Assembly (NCBI GenBank): GCA_011523265.1
Contig: WTHD01000126.1
Coordinates: forward strand, 1 to 35,971
Source: Candidatus Binatota bacterium
GTDB taxonomy: Bacteria > Desulfobacterota > Binatia > Bin18
Length of the DNA: 35,971 bases
Reading direction: 5' to 3'
Positions 6,950 through 15,484 of this stretch are shown piece after piece. How positions within the stretch are numbered: the stretch's first letter is position 1; each line of letters begins with the position of its first letter. Both the position numbers and the translations under genes were made by a program. The notes under the pieces were generated by a model that was not told where the DNA came from, made no database searches, and saw only the letters and a program-made list of their open reading frames with translations.

Positions 6950-8128
6950 TTACAGCCCGAGGGACGCCTTGGCGATAATATTGCGCTGGATCTCATTGGA
7001 GCCCGCATAGATCGAAGTCTTGCGGTAGTTGCAGTAGCGTGGGGCGATACTGGCCGTTTGCCGGTCAAAGTCCGTGGCGTATAGCGACTGGAACGGCTGG
7101 GCGAGCGGCCCGACCGCTTCCAGCATGAGTTCCGTGAGCGCCTGTTGGATTTCCGTGCCGCGAATCTTGAGCAGGGAGACTTCCGCGCCGGGGGCTCGTC
7201 CGCCGCGCATCTGATCCAGAAAGCGCAGATTGGTGATCTCCAAAGCCATCAGCTCAACTTCCACCCGCGACAGCCGGTCGCGGAAGCGCGGGTCGTCGAT
7301 GAGCGGTTTGCCGTTTTTCGACTGCTGGGCCGCCAGTTCTTTCAAGCGCAGCACCTCTCGCTTTGATGCACCGGTGTTGCCCGTGCCGAGGCGCTCATAA
7401 CCCAGAAGATATTTGGCGACCGTCCAGCCGTCATTTTCTTCATGGATGAGGTTTTCCGCCGGTACCCGCACATCGTCAAAGAACACCTCGTTCACTTCAT
7501 GGCCGCCATCCATGAGCATCAGCGGTCGGACGCTGATACCCGGCGTGTTCATATCCATGAGCAAAAAGGAAATGCCCTGTTGTCTTTTTGGAAAATCGGC
7601 GCTGGTGCGAACCAGGCAGAATATCCAGTCTGCGTGCTGGGCCCAGGTGGTCCAAATCTTCTGGCCGTTGACGACATAGCTGTCTCCCTCCCGGACCGCA
7701 CTCGTCTTGAGCGAGGCCAGGTCCGAACCCGAGCCCGGCTCGGAATAGCCCTGGCACCAGAATACGTCGCCGTTATACATGCCGGGCAGAAAGCGCTGTT
7801 TCTGCTCTTGGGTACCAAATTTATGCAGGACGGGCGCACACATGGACACGCCAAAGGGAATACGCGGCGGGCAGCCGGCATAGCCGCACTCTTCTTCAAA
7901 AATATGCCGCTGCACGATGGTCCAGTTTGTCCCGCCCCACTCTTCCGGCCAGTCGGGTGCCCCCCAGCCTCGCCCGGCCGTGATTTTCTGCCAGCGCAGC
8001 AGGTCTTCTTTGGTCAGCTCTTCATAGTTGACGACTTTGTTGCGCAGTTCGTCCGGCAGGTTGTCTTTGAGCCAGGCGCGGACTTCATCACGAAAGGTCA
8101 TTTCTTCAGGAGAATAGTTGAGATCCAT
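6950..8128 (-). CDS. Acyl-CoA dehydrogenase, probable catalytic subunit of an α2β2 enzyme
   Basis: 392 residues from ATG 8128, with ACTCCT (AGGAGT on the coding strand) at 8135-8140. All hallmarks are present: the N-terminal helical domain with RGWGAPDWPEEWGG, the flavin/substrate loop QGYSEPGSGSDLASL (residues 126-140), the KIWTTWAQHADW segment, and the C-terminal YAGSNEIQRNIIA. In the last motif Ala replaces the Glu that is the base in MCAD-type enzymes. The base is probably E245 in LLGYERLGTG, as in isovaleryl-CoA and FadE-type dehydrogenases. It oxidises acyl-CoA to the 2-enoyl-CoA using FAD and an electron-transfer flavoprotein. First gene of a two-gene operon. Confidence 0.9.
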   Translation of the reverse strand: MDLNYSPEEMTFRDEVRAWLKDNLPDELRNKVVNYEELTKEDLLRWQKITAGRGWGAPDWPEEWGGTNWTIVQRHIFEEECGYAGCPPRIPFGVSMCAPVLHKFGTQEQKQRFLPGMYNGDVFWCQGYSEPGSGSDLASLKTSAVREGDSYVVNGQKIWTTWAQHADWIFCLVRTSADFPKRQQGISFLLMDMNTPGISVRPLMLMDGGHEVNEVFFDDVRVPAENLIHEENDGWTVAKYLLGYERLGTGNTGASKREVLRLKELAAQQSKNGKPLIDDPRFRDRLSRVEVELMALEITNLRFLDQMRGGRAPGAEVSLLKIRGTEIQQALTELMLEAVGPLAQPFQSLYATDFDRQTASIAPRYCNYRKTSIYAGSNEIQRNIIAKASLGL

Positions 8129-8200
8129 ACGGCAACTCCTCTGCGTCGGTCTGCCCTATGTATCAGGCTGCTGCGGAAATCCTAGTCCGGGCCTGGTCTC

Positions 8201-8237
8201 CCCTTCACCCTGAGCGTAGCGCAGCGAAGTCGAAGGG
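8201..8237. repeat. Dispersed palindromic element (CCCTTC...GAAGGG)
   Basis: A 37-bp element bounded by CCCTTC and GAAGGG, with CCTGAGCGtAGC inside. A related copy lies at 23651-23686, sharing CCCTTC, CCTGAGCGcAG and a GAAAGG end. It sits in the intergenic space between the acyl-CoA dehydrogenase operon and nudC. It looks like a non-coding dispersed repeat. Confidence 0.5.
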
Positions 8238-8320
8238 TCTGGGGGATACAGTCGGGGGCAGGTTTGCTATGCTTTGCCAACACCGTACCGCTGACCATAC
8301 CAAGATTGGAGGATTTGGGT

Positions 8321-9187
8321 ATGCCTGCCCGCAACGCACCACACTCCCACGGACAGCCGATCTTTGGCATGCGGAAGACGTTTATTTCCGAGGTCGCACC
8401 GCCCCACGACCTGTCCGGCCCGGCCTGGTGGTTCGGCTTTCACCGCAACCGGCTCCTGCTTCAGAAGCATGACGAGACGTTTCAAGTCCCCCGCCTGGAA
8501 CGCTTTGAAGAGTTAGGGGTTTCTGCGGGAAATCGGCATTATCTTGGACGCTACAACGGGCAGGCGTGTTATGCCGTTGATGTGCTGGACGCATCGGTGC
8601 CCGACCACCTGGACTTCAAAGACCTGCGTCAGGCGCACGGCGGACTGGACGAGGATTTGTTCGTGCTGGGTGGTCGCGCCGTCCAGATCGTCGAGTGGGA
8701 CCGCACCCATCAGTACTGCGGGCGGTGTGGGACCCGCAATGAAGCCAAATCGGATGAGCGGGCCAAGCGCTGCCCCAAGTGCCAGCTCCTGAGCTTCCCC
8801 CGCTTGTCACCCGCCATTATTGTCATGGTGGAGCGCGACGGGAAAATCCTGCTCGCCCGCTCGCCCCATTTCCCGACCAAGATGTACAGTGTGCTGGCCG
8901 GCTTTGTGGAACCCGGCGAGACCATAGAGGAATGCGTAGCCAGAGAAATCAAGGAAGAGGTCGGTATCACGGTCGGTAACATTCGATATTTTGCCAGTCA
9001 GCCGTGGCCGTTTCCGAATTCGCTCATGCTCGGTTTTACCGCCGAGTATGCAGCGGGCGAGATTGAAGTGGACGGCGTGGAAATCGCCGAGGCGGCCTGG
9101 TTCAGCCCGGATGCCATGCCCGCCATCCCCGGCCGCATCAGCATCTCCCGTCGGTTGATCGATTATTTTCTGGACAAGCACGGGTAG
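8321..9187 (+). CDS. nudC: NADH pyrophosphatase / NAD-cap decapping enzyme
   Basis: 288 residues from ATG 8321, chosen over the upstream in-frame ATG because GGAGG lies at 8309-8313. The N-terminal domain runs to about residue 125. A four-cysteine zinc ribbon follows (C133, C136, C151, C154). Then comes a complete Nudix box at 194-216 with the REIKEEVG core, and SQPWPFP at 226-232, the fingerprint that separates NudC from other Nudix hydrolases. The enzyme splits NADH to NMNH and AMP and can remove NAD caps from RNA. Single-gene unit with convergent neighbours. Confidence 0.95.
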   Translation: MPARNAPHSHGQPIFGMRKTFISEVAPPHDLSGPAWWFGFHRNRLLLQKHDETFQVPRLERFEELGVSAGNRHYLGRYNGQACYAVDVLDASVPDHLDFKDLRQAHGGLDEDLFVLGGRAVQIVEWDRTHQYCGRCGTRNEAKSDERAKRCPKCQLLSFPRLSPAIIVMVERDGKILLARSPHFPTKMYSVLAGFVEPGETIEECVAREIKEEVGITVGNIRYFASQPWPFPNSLMLGFTAEYAAGEIEVDGVEIAEAAWFSPDAMPAIPGRISISRRLIDYFLDKHG

Positions 9188-9191
9188 TTCC

Positions 9192-9218
9192 GTAGGTCGG
9201 ATTAGCGCAGCGTAATCC
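9192..9218. repeat. REP-like half element
   Basis: GTAGGTCGGATTAGCGCAGC and the following GTAATCC repeat the left hairpin of the element at 3664-3737, with GGATTA/TAATCC as the stem. It lies in the 38-bp gap between the convergent nudC and methyltransferase stops, a typical REP site, and may act as a transcript end barrier. Confidence 0.8.
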
Positions 9219-9225
9219 AACACCC

Positions 9226-9837
9226 CTACTGCTGTTGCTTGACCGCAACAACGATCAACAGCTTTTCCTCGTCCGTATACTGTGTCACCGTCAGTCCATA
9301 CGACCCGAGGAACGTGTGCGCTTCGTCCGGTGAGGGGAGCGCCGTAATCGGAAACGGCTCCGAGCGGACGAGCCCTTCAACAAACTCCCGGCCTTCCGGG
9401 TGACTGATCACGACCCGCCCCCCTGGTCGCAGCATGCGCATGATATTGCGTAGCGCTCCAGGCTTGTCCGCGATATTGCCATACATGCCGTTCATGAAGA
9501 CCACATCGACACAGGCGTCGGGCAGGTCCAGGTCCCGGATGTCACATTGGTGGCGTTCGACTTCGGGGTAACGGTTCGCGACCTGCTCCAGCATTTTGCC
9601 TGACAGGTCGCAGGCGTAGATGTGGCCGGGCCGATACTTCCGAATGTCGGGCATGAGTGCCCCCGTCCCCGTCCCGACATCCAGCACGTTTTCTCCCGCC
9701 TGAATATCGGACGCGGCAACGATGCGTTCCATGCGGGCGCAGACATCCTGGGGCAATTCGACCAGAAAACGGTCGTACACATTATCGAACGCCTGGCGCT
9801 GTTTTGCGTTGAACTGGGCAATCTGTTCGTCGTTCAT
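9226..9837 (-). CDS. Class I SAM-dependent methyltransferase (UbiE-like)
   Basis: 203 residues from ATG 9837 with AAGGA five bases upstream; the frame is open to GTG 9867 but that start has no ribosome site. Motif I LDVGTGTG is at 52-59, an acidic strand YACDLS follows, and HQCDIRDLDLPDACVDVVF is the post-motif segment. MLRPGGRVVISHPEG is motif III. It is a soluble methyltransferase; the substrate cannot be inferred. It lies 91 nt downstream of the esterase gene on the same strand. Confidence 0.85.
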   Translation of the reverse strand: MNDEQIAQFNAKQRQAFDNVYDRFLVELPQDVCARMERIVAASDIQAGENVLDVGTGTGALMPDIRKYRPGHIYACDLSGKMLEQVANRYPEVERHQCDIRDLDLPDACVDVVFMNGMYGNIADKPGALRNIMRMLRPGGRVVISHPEGREFVEGLVRSEPFPITALPSPDEAHTFLGSYGLTVTQYTDEEKLLIVVAVKQQQ

Positions 9838-9928
9838 GCGTTTCCTTATCCTTCTGACTCCAGTCACCAGAGGCCAAGGCCAATCTCAACCAGGGCAGAC
9901 GCAAGGTCCACCCCTCATTCCGGCTTTC

Positions 9929-10825
9929 CTAGGCTGCGGCCCATTTTTCGCGCAGGAACTCTCCTACCCGTTCAATGCCCCTTTTGCCCTCATCCAGCAT
10001 GGGATGAAAGGCGTGCCAGACATGGATCATATTGTCCCAGATTTCGAGGCTGCACTCGACACAAGCAGCTTTCGCCTTTTCGTCGAATATCAGGGCGTCA
10101 TCCAGCAGAATCTCATCCCGACCGACATGGATCAGCACCGGCGGTAGACCGCTGAGATCGGCCAGATTGGGCGACGCGTACGGATGCGTGAGATCGCTGT
10201 CACCAACATAGAGTCCCGCCATACGTTTGAGACCGTGGACGGTCACCATGGGATCGGCCGCAGCTCTGGTCTGGTACGACTCGTTCGAGCAGGTCATATC
10301 CGACCACGGGCTGATCGCCACCGCGGCCGCGGGCATGGGGACGCTGTTGTCCCGCGCCGCAACCAAGGTCGCCAGGGTCAAGCCGCCCCCGGCCGAGTCC
10401 CCGCCAATGGCAAGATTTTTCGGCGAGAACCCTTGATCGATCAGCCATCTGAGAGACGCGACACCATCGTCAACCGCAGCCGGAAAGGGCTCTTCCGGTG
10501 CCAGACGATAATCCACGAGCAAAACCGCGGCTTGGGCGCAGCGGGAGATTTCTCCGGCCAGCGACCGGTGCGTATTGATCGAACCGACGACATAGCCCCC
10601 GCCGTGCAGATAGAGGAGGGCCCGCTCGGCCTGACTGCCCGGCGCACGGACCCATTCCGCGGCGCGGTTCGCCACGCTCACCGCTTCTGTCTCAATATCG
10701 TCCGCGGCCTGGAAGGCCAGCTTTTCCATGCTTTTACGCATGGCCTCAATCGGTGGTTCAACATCCGCCGGAAGCTGTCTTTCGCGCAAGATCTGCTTCA
10801 GTTTGTCAATGCTCATGCCTGCCAT
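9929..10825 (-). CDS. α/β-hydrolase, hormone-sensitive-lipase family esterase
   Basis: 298 residues from ATG 10825 with AAGGAGGGA just upstream; the longer frame to 10888 has no ribosome site. The oxyanion-hole motif HGGG is at 74-77 and the nucleophile S144 is in GGDSAGGG. VDYRLAPEEPFPAAVDD is typical of this family. The acid and base are in HVGRDEILLDD and IHVWHAF near the C-terminus. Members hydrolyse short-chain esters or lactones in the cytoplasm. The gene is divergent from the ParA-like gene. Confidence 0.9.
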   Translation of the reverse strand: MAGMSIDKLKQILRERQLPADVEPPIEAMRKSMEKLAFQAADDIETEAVSVANRAAEWVRAPGSQAERALLYLHGGGYVVGSINTHRSLAGEISRCAQAAVLLVDYRLAPEEPFPAAVDDGVASLRWLIDQGFSPKNLAIGGDSAGGGLTLATLVAARDNSVPMPAAAVAISPWSDMTCSNESYQTRAAADPMVTVHGLKRMAGLYVGDSDLTHPYASPNLADLSGLPPVLIHVGRDEILLDDALIFDEKAKAACVECSLEIWDNMIHVWHAFHPMLDEGKRGIERVGEFLREKWAAA

Positions 10826-10929
10826 TGGCTTCCCTCCTTCGCGTGATAGTGTAGACACCCTATGCTTCATCGCTCCCGTTGTCACCATTGCCCGCTTGAT
10901 GTACCGCAGGGAAAGGATTCGGCCGGGGT

Positions 10930-11859
10930 TTGAGCAAGATGCAGGTGTTGGCGCTCTACCATATGAAGGGAGGGGTGGGAAAAACGGCCGCGGCGGTCAA
11001 TCTTTCCTATCTGGCCGCGCGGTCTGGAGCCCGGACCCTGCTCTGCGACCTCGACCCTCAGGCTTCAGCCACCTATTACTTTCGCGTCCAACCCAAGCTC
11101 AAGGCCAAGAAGAAGGTTTTTGCGCCTGGCGGAAAGCCGCTTGAAAAGAGCATCAAGGCGACCGATTTTACGCGCCTGGACCTGCTCCCCGGCGCCTTGT
11201 CTCACCGTCACCTGACAGAGGTATTTCAGCAAGCCAAACATCCGGCGCGCTGCCTGCACCGCAGCTTGACCGCGCTCCGGGACGAATACCAGTATGTGAT
11301 CCTCGACTGTCCGTCCGGGGTAAGCCTGATTGCGCAAAACGTTTTCTATGCCGCAGACTACATCCTGATTCCCATTGTCCCCTCACCGCTGTCGGTCCAT
11401 GCGTATCAACAGCTTCGGACGTTTTACACCAAACACGATGACAACCCCGATAAACTCCGCACGTTTTTCTCCATGGTGGAACGGCAAAAAAAACTGCATC
11501 GGTCCGTCATGCAGGAGCTGACCGCTTCTCACCCCGAAGCCCTTCCACAGGCCATCCCATATCTCGTCGATGTCGAAAACATGGGCATCCACCGGGAACC
11601 GGTCCTCGTCTCGCTTCCGCACTCCCGGGCATCCCAGGCGTATGAACAGTTGTGGACAGCAGTGGAAACGCTGCTCAATCAGGCTCAGCCAGGCTCTCCG
11701 CCCGCTCTTGCTGATCCTGCTGGTCTTGCGGCTCGGCAACCTCAGCCCGGTCAGGACCGCTCAAAGGCGGAATCATCGGGGCAATCACTGCGATCAACGC
11801 CCGAAACTCATCCACAACCTGCTGCTGCAACACCTGCCGCTCTGAAGTCAGCGAAGTAA
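10930..11859 (+). CDS. ParA/MinD-family ATPase (orphan)
   Basis: 309 residues from TTG 10930; ATG 10939 is an equal choice since no clear ribosome site is seen. The deviant Walker A KGGVGKT with its signature lysine is at residues 13-19. LLCDLDPQASAT is the switch I region and VILDCPSG is Walker B. This family dimerises on ATP and positions plasmids, chromosomes or large cytoplasmic cargos over the nucleoid. No parB or parS-like repeats are seen nearby, so a chromosome or plasmid role is unlikely from context. The last ~55 residues are Pro/Ala/Gln-rich and overlap the opposite-strand CHAD gene by 185 nt. A link to that gene's polyphosphate-binding product is inference. Confidence 0.85.
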   Translation: MSKMQVLALYHMKGGVGKTAAAVNLSYLAARSGARTLLCDLDPQASATYYFRVQPKLKAKKKVFAPGGKPLEKSIKATDFTRLDLLPGALSHRHLTEVFQQAKHPARCLHRSLTALRDEYQYVILDCPSGVSLIAQNVFYAADYILIPIVPSPLSVHAYQQLRTFYTKHDDNPDKLRTFFSMVERQKKLHRSVMQELTASHPEALPQAIPYLVDVENMGIHREPVLVSLPHSRASQAYEQLWTAVETLLNQAQPGSPPALADPAGLAARQPQPGQDRSKAESSGQSLRSTPETHPQPAAATPAALKSAK

Positions 11860-13282
11860 GCAGGACTCCCAGAGCAGAGTGCGTACCGTTTTCGTGAAAG
11901 GCAAAACCCCCGCCGGTCGTACTGAACTCTTGGATCAGGACGTTCTGGACGCTGATATCCTGTATCCGGCCTAAGGTTCGCTGGACACGCTTGAGCTGCT
12001 TGAGTACGTCTCGGACAGGAAGTTCAGGCAGGGCGGTAATAAAAAAATCCAGCAGATAGCGAAATTTTTTACATTCGATTCTCAGCCTGTGGAGCTGCTC
12101 GCTGTCGGCGTGTTGCAGGCTGTTGGGCTCCATTGAGGCGAGGGCCCGGCATTTTTCGACCACCTGCTCAAAGACGAATTCTTTGACGGCCGGGGTATGG
12201 GAGCTGTCGTCCTCAGGCCGGTTCACAAACGCTTCCCACTCTCGGATCACGGCCCGATAGCGCTTGGTCTCAAAGGTCTTCACCAGAGTTCGATAGCGTT
12301 CCCGCCGTTCCTGCTGGAGAAAAGCGGAGAAAGGCTGAAGGGCGGATCGGCTGTCAGCCGGAAGCCGCTGACGGTACGCGTCCTGCACCAGGAGAAAAGC
12401 GTCCAAATCCCGCGCGCTCCCGGTTGACCGGCCAAGCTGAGCCAGATCTTTCCGAAACCGCTGGGTTACCTTGGGAGGAAAAACCTCACGAGTCTGTCCG
12501 AGCAGGGAGCGCGCCCGTCTGACGGCAACCCGAAAGTCGTGCAAGTAGAGTGGATCATCCCCCTGACGCAGGCCCCGCTCGTTGTAGCGCACCATGGCCA
12601 GGAGGAGGCCCAAGAGGCGGCGAACTGCCCACTCAACCGGAACCCCCGGCTGTATCGGCAGCGGGCGTTTGACCGAATATTTACCCGGAGAGCGGCCGGT
12701 TATCGTCAATACCTCCTGGTTGACACTCCCGGTCGCCGGTATGAGGTCCTGCTCCTTGCACCACAGGACTAATCGGTGCGCCTCTTTCTGATAGCCTCTG
12801 AGCGGATGGACCCAGATACGCGGCCGGAGGGAGCGCTGTTGATTTTTCTTGGCGAGAGCGTGCTCTTCAATAATCAGGCGCACCGTTGTCTTCTGGCGAT
12901 GGTCAAGTATTCGTATCGGGGTGATACTTGTGTGCAGGCTGAAGAACGAGGTGAGCGGAAGGTCGTCAATCAGCGCCACCAGGCGCTCTCGCAAACGGCT
13001 GTGCGGCAAATCCGTTGCCGCAGCGGGAAGACTGGGACACGGCAACTCTTCAAGCGGGAAGACCGCATCATACGACCGGAGGGCAAGCGTCTTCGCGTTC
13101 ACACACAGGGCCAGACGGTACAAGCTGAGTTGCCAGTCAGCCGTGTCGTAGTGGACACGCCGCTCGGTTGTGAGCGGCTCTTTGTAGATGGAGAACGTCT
13201 CTGCCAGCGCCTCAAGGAGTTTTTTTCGGCTCCAGCGCCCTCGGGGTAAAAGTTGAATATCGGTGGTGGGTTGTCTTGGCAT
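11675..13282 (-). CDS. Degenerate CYTH plus CHAD domain protein (putative polyphosphate-binding)
   Basis: 535 residues from ATG 13282. Residues about 10-205 resemble a CYTH/triphosphate-tunnel domain, including RRVHYDTADWQLSLYRLAL, but I cannot find the ExExK catalytic motif, so it is likely inactive. Residues about 215-500 are a CHAD domain: an α-helical bundle with conserved basic and His residues, LHDFRVAVRRARSLL (H248) and LHRLRIECKKFRYLL (H398). CHAD proteins are known to bind polyphosphate, and some localise to polyphosphate granules. The last 30 residues are Glu/Gln-rich and probably unstructured. It follows the DNA polymerase gene by 128 nt on the same strand, and its end overlaps the ParA-like gene. 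Confidence 0.85.
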   Translation of the reverse strand: MPRQPTTDIQLLPRGRWSRKKLLEALAETFSIYKEPLTTERRVHYDTADWQLSLYRLALCVNAKTLALRSYDAVFPLEELPCPSLPAAATDLPHSRLRERLVALIDDLPLTSFFSLHTSITPIRILDHRQKTTVRLIIEEHALAKKNQQRSLRPRIWVHPLRGYQKEAHRLVLWCKEQDLIPATGSVNQEVLTITGRSPGKYSVKRPLPIQPGVPVEWAVRRLLGLLLAMVRYNERGLRQGDDPLYLHDFRVAVRRARSLLGQTREVFPPKVTQRFRKDLAQLGRSTGSARDLDAFLLVQDAYRQRLPADSRSALQPFSAFLQQERRERYRTLVKTFETKRYRAVIREWEAFVNRPEDDSSHTPAVKEFVFEQVVEKCRALASMEPNSLQHADSEQLHRLRIECKKFRYLLDFFITALPELPVRDVLKQLKRVQRTLGRIQDISVQNVLIQEFSTTGGGFAFHENGTHSALGVLLTSLTSERQVLQQQVVDEFRALIAVIAPMIPPLSGPDRAEVAEPQDQQDQQERAESLAEPD

Positions 13283-13387
13283 GCGCTCAACGAGAGCGCT
13301 CCGAGATTTTTATCTGATCCCCTGCCCTCGCGCCTGTACTTGTAGCGCAGCAACCAGCGCTCCGACAATACCGTTCCTTCTTGTGAA

Positions 13388-13405
13388 GGCAGCCCTCGGG
13401 CTGCC
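13388..13405 (-). terminator. GC-rich hairpin just downstream of the polymerase stop
   Basis: GGCAGCC and GGCTGCC form a perfect 7-bp stem with a 4-nt loop, five bases after the TAG of the polymerase gene. There is no clear U-run after it on the coding strand, so it may be a weak terminator or processing stem rather than a full intrinsic terminator. Confidence 0.4.
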
Positions 13406-13410
13406 TGCGG

Positions 13411-15249
13411 CTAATCACCGAGAGGCGTGCCGGCCCAGTTCTTGCCGACCAGCGCTTCGACCATAATCGGAACCCGGTCCGCCACGATCTCTCGCATGGC
13501 TTCAACCATATGGCTGGTCAGCCAGGCCTGGGTGGCCCGTGCATCGGCCAGAGGCGCTTCGACCAGAATCTCGTCGTGGACGCAGGCAACGGGCATCGCC
13601 CGTGGCGCTTGGTCGCGGTGTTCAAACAGGCGCGCCAGAGCCAGCTTGAGGCCGTCGCCACCCGTCCCTTGCACCGGAATATTGAGGAGCACGTTAAAGT
13701 GCCGCACTCCCAGGAAACGGCGACCGGTGAGGGTGCGGGTTGCGAGGCCGCTCTCCTGATGCCTCACCTGCTCGGCCTGTTGTTTGGCCTGCTGATGCCA
13801 GCGAGCGATGCCCTGATAGGTCAGAAAGAACGCGCGGTGGTATTGGGCCGCCTCCCGGTCGGACATGCGGACACCGTACTTTGCCTCTGCATCCTGTTTC
13901 AGGCCGTTCACCCCCATACCGTACAGCAGGCCGAAATTAACGCTCTTGGCGAGTTGACGGTGGTGCGATTCGACTTGATTGAGCGGGATGTGCAGGATGC
14001 GCGAGGCGGTCAGGGCATGCAGGTCGGTTTCCTCTCGAAACGCTTGCAGCATGGTCGGGTCGTTGGCCAGGACCGCGGCAATTCGCAGTTCGACCTGTGA
14101 GTAGTCAGCCTTGATCAGAGCCCTTTCCGGGGCGGCGCAAAAGCAGGCGCGAAAGGCGCGCGCCTTTGGGATCTGTTGGATGTTTGGGCCGCCGCAACTC
14201 ATGCGACCGGTGGCTGTCCCGTTCTGAAAATACACCGGATACACCCGGCCCGAGTTCGCATCGAAAAACGAGTTGATCACACTCCGGCCATAGGTACTGA
14301 CCCGTTTGGCGACTTCTTTAGAGCTGACCAGAAACTCGGCAATGGGATGATCGATCTTCCTGAGCGTGGCAGAGCGGACATTGGGCAGCTCGATACCGAG
14401 CGTCTGGAACAGGGCCTTGATTTGCGGCGATGACGCCCAGTTGATGGACATGCCGACATCCCGGGCGTAGGCGTGGAGTTGATGGGTGAGCGCTTCGAGT
14501 TGGGCTTCATCTTCCAGCGTCCGCCCCAGCCAGCCTTGAGCGTCAAAGGCGATACCGGCGAGTTCCAGCCAGGCCAGCGCCTTGACGCAGCGAAATTCAA
14601 TCTCCGCCGCCCGTTCCAGGCCAGCCTCGGCCAGGGCCGGATGCAAGCGGTCGTACAGCGGCCACAGCACCCCCGCATCACGAGCGGCATATTCACACTG
14701 GGCGGGACTCAGTTCTCCCGACCAGTCGGCGGTTTGCAGGTGTTTCGGCAGGGCTCGACCCAATTCCTGCTCAACCACCTCTTCGAGACTATGGCGGACG
14801 CGCAGCCCGGCTTTGAGCACTTGGCTGGCTAACATGGTGTCAAAGACGGTATCGGGCCAGGGACAGCCAGCGGAGACAAGAAATTTCAGATCAAACTTGG
14901 CGTTGTGGAACAGCCAGCGGCGCGGTGTACTGAACAGGGGGAAGAGCGCTTCAACGGGGATGCGACGCACATCAAAAAGATAGGCGTGGTCCGGTGTCGC
15001 AATCTGGACGAGCCGGAGCGAGTCTGTCCGAAAGTCGAGCCCGGTTGTCTCGGTATCGCAGGATAAGACGGGCGCGGCATGCAGGGCGGGCAGCACGCGC
15101 TCAGGCTGAGCCGGTTCCGTCACCAGGGTATACTCAGGCGTTTCACACACGGGCAGGGCCTCGGACGGAGCCGCCTGACCTGCTTGAGAGCCTATCTCTT
15201 CCGGGAAGAGAACGCCTTGTTCGTATGGCTGCGTCATGCTTCGTCTCAC
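13411..15249 (-). CDS. Compact family-A DNA polymerase with 3'-5' exonuclease (no 5' nuclease)
   Basis: 612 residues from GTG 15249; ATG 15237 is the alternative. The GTG is preferred because it overlaps the TGA of the preceding small ORF (GTGA), a sign of coupling. Residues about 55-215 are a DnaQ/RNase D-like exonuclease: Exo I DTETTGLD, Exo II FHNAKFDLKFL, Exo III YAARDAGVLWPLY. The polymerase core follows with motif A DYSQVELRIAA, motif B RQLAKSVNFGLLYGMG and motif C VHDEILVE, all with their catalytic residues. The 5'-nuclease domain of cellular Pol I is absent, so this is not the housekeeping Pol I. It resembles phage-type and stand-alone exonuclease/polymerase proteins and may serve in repair or derive from a mobile element. 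Confidence 0.92.
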   Translation of the reverse strand: MRRSMTQPYEQGVLFPEEIGSQAGQAAPSEALPVCETPEYTLVTEPAQPERVLPALHAAPVLSCDTETTGLDFRTDSLRLVQIATPDHAYLFDVRRIPVEALFPLFSTPRRWLFHNAKFDLKFLVSAGCPWPDTVFDTMLASQVLKAGLRVRHSLEEVVEQELGRALPKHLQTADWSGELSPAQCEYAARDAGVLWPLYDRLHPALAEAGLERAAEIEFRCVKALAWLELAGIAFDAQGWLGRTLEDEAQLEALTHQLHAYARDVGMSINWASSPQIKALFQTLGIELPNVRSATLRKIDHPIAEFLVSSKEVAKRVSTYGRSVINSFFDANSGRVYPVYFQNGTATGRMSCGGPNIQQIPKARAFRACFCAAPERALIKADYSQVELRIAAVLANDPTMLQAFREETDLHALTASRILHIPLNQVESHHRQLAKSVNFGLLYGMGVNGLKQDAEAKYGVRMSDREAAQYHRAFFLTYQGIARWHQQAKQQAEQVRHQESGLATRTLTGRRFLGVRHFNVLLNIPVQGTGGDGLKLALARLFEHRDQAPRAMPVACVHDEILVEAPLADARATQAWLTSHMVEAMREIVADRVPIMVEALVGKNWAGTPLGD

Positions 15250-15389
15250 CGAAAGAGAGGACGGTACTCTTCCTGCGTATTCGCCGAATACATACCCGTG
15301 ACCGCGATGATCTCGCCGTCCTGCGCTCGTCCGTGCCCACTGGTCAGCACCAACAGCAGTAGAGCGACGTATAGTGGGTTCAATCGCAT
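15246..15389 (-). CDS. Small putative secreted peptide, coupled to the polymerase gene
   Basis: A 47-residue ORF from ATG 15389 (the frame is open to 15452). The start MRLNPLYVALLLLVLTSG looks like a signal peptide, with a possible cut after GRAQ; about 25 residues would remain. Its TGA overlaps the GTG of the polymerase as GTGA. The ribosome site is poor (GAAGG one base before ATG), and I do not recognise the family. The signal-peptide look and the 4-nt overlap support a real gene, but it could also be chance. Confidence 0.35.
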   Translation of the reverse strand: MRLNPLYVALLLLVLTSGHGRAQDGEIIAVTGMYSANTQEEYRPLFR

Positions 15390-15484
15390 ACCTTCATCTC
15401 GGGGCGTTGGGTGTTGAAAAGACATTGTTCGTGCGGCAGACAGCTTCGCCAACCAGTTCGCCAGGTGCGTCTCTCTGGCCGGCG

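Noticed and set aside
7442-8185. Plus-strand 247-codon ORF
   Set aside because: Antisense to the well-conserved acyl-CoA dehydrogenase; long open frames are expected opposite GC-rich genes.
10184-10846. Plus-strand 220-codon ORF
   Set aside because: Antisense to the HSL-family esterase, whose catalytic motifs are complete.
13388-13405. Strong intrinsic terminator after the polymerase gene
   Set aside because: The stem is good but no U-tract follows, so it is kept only as a weak terminator candidate.
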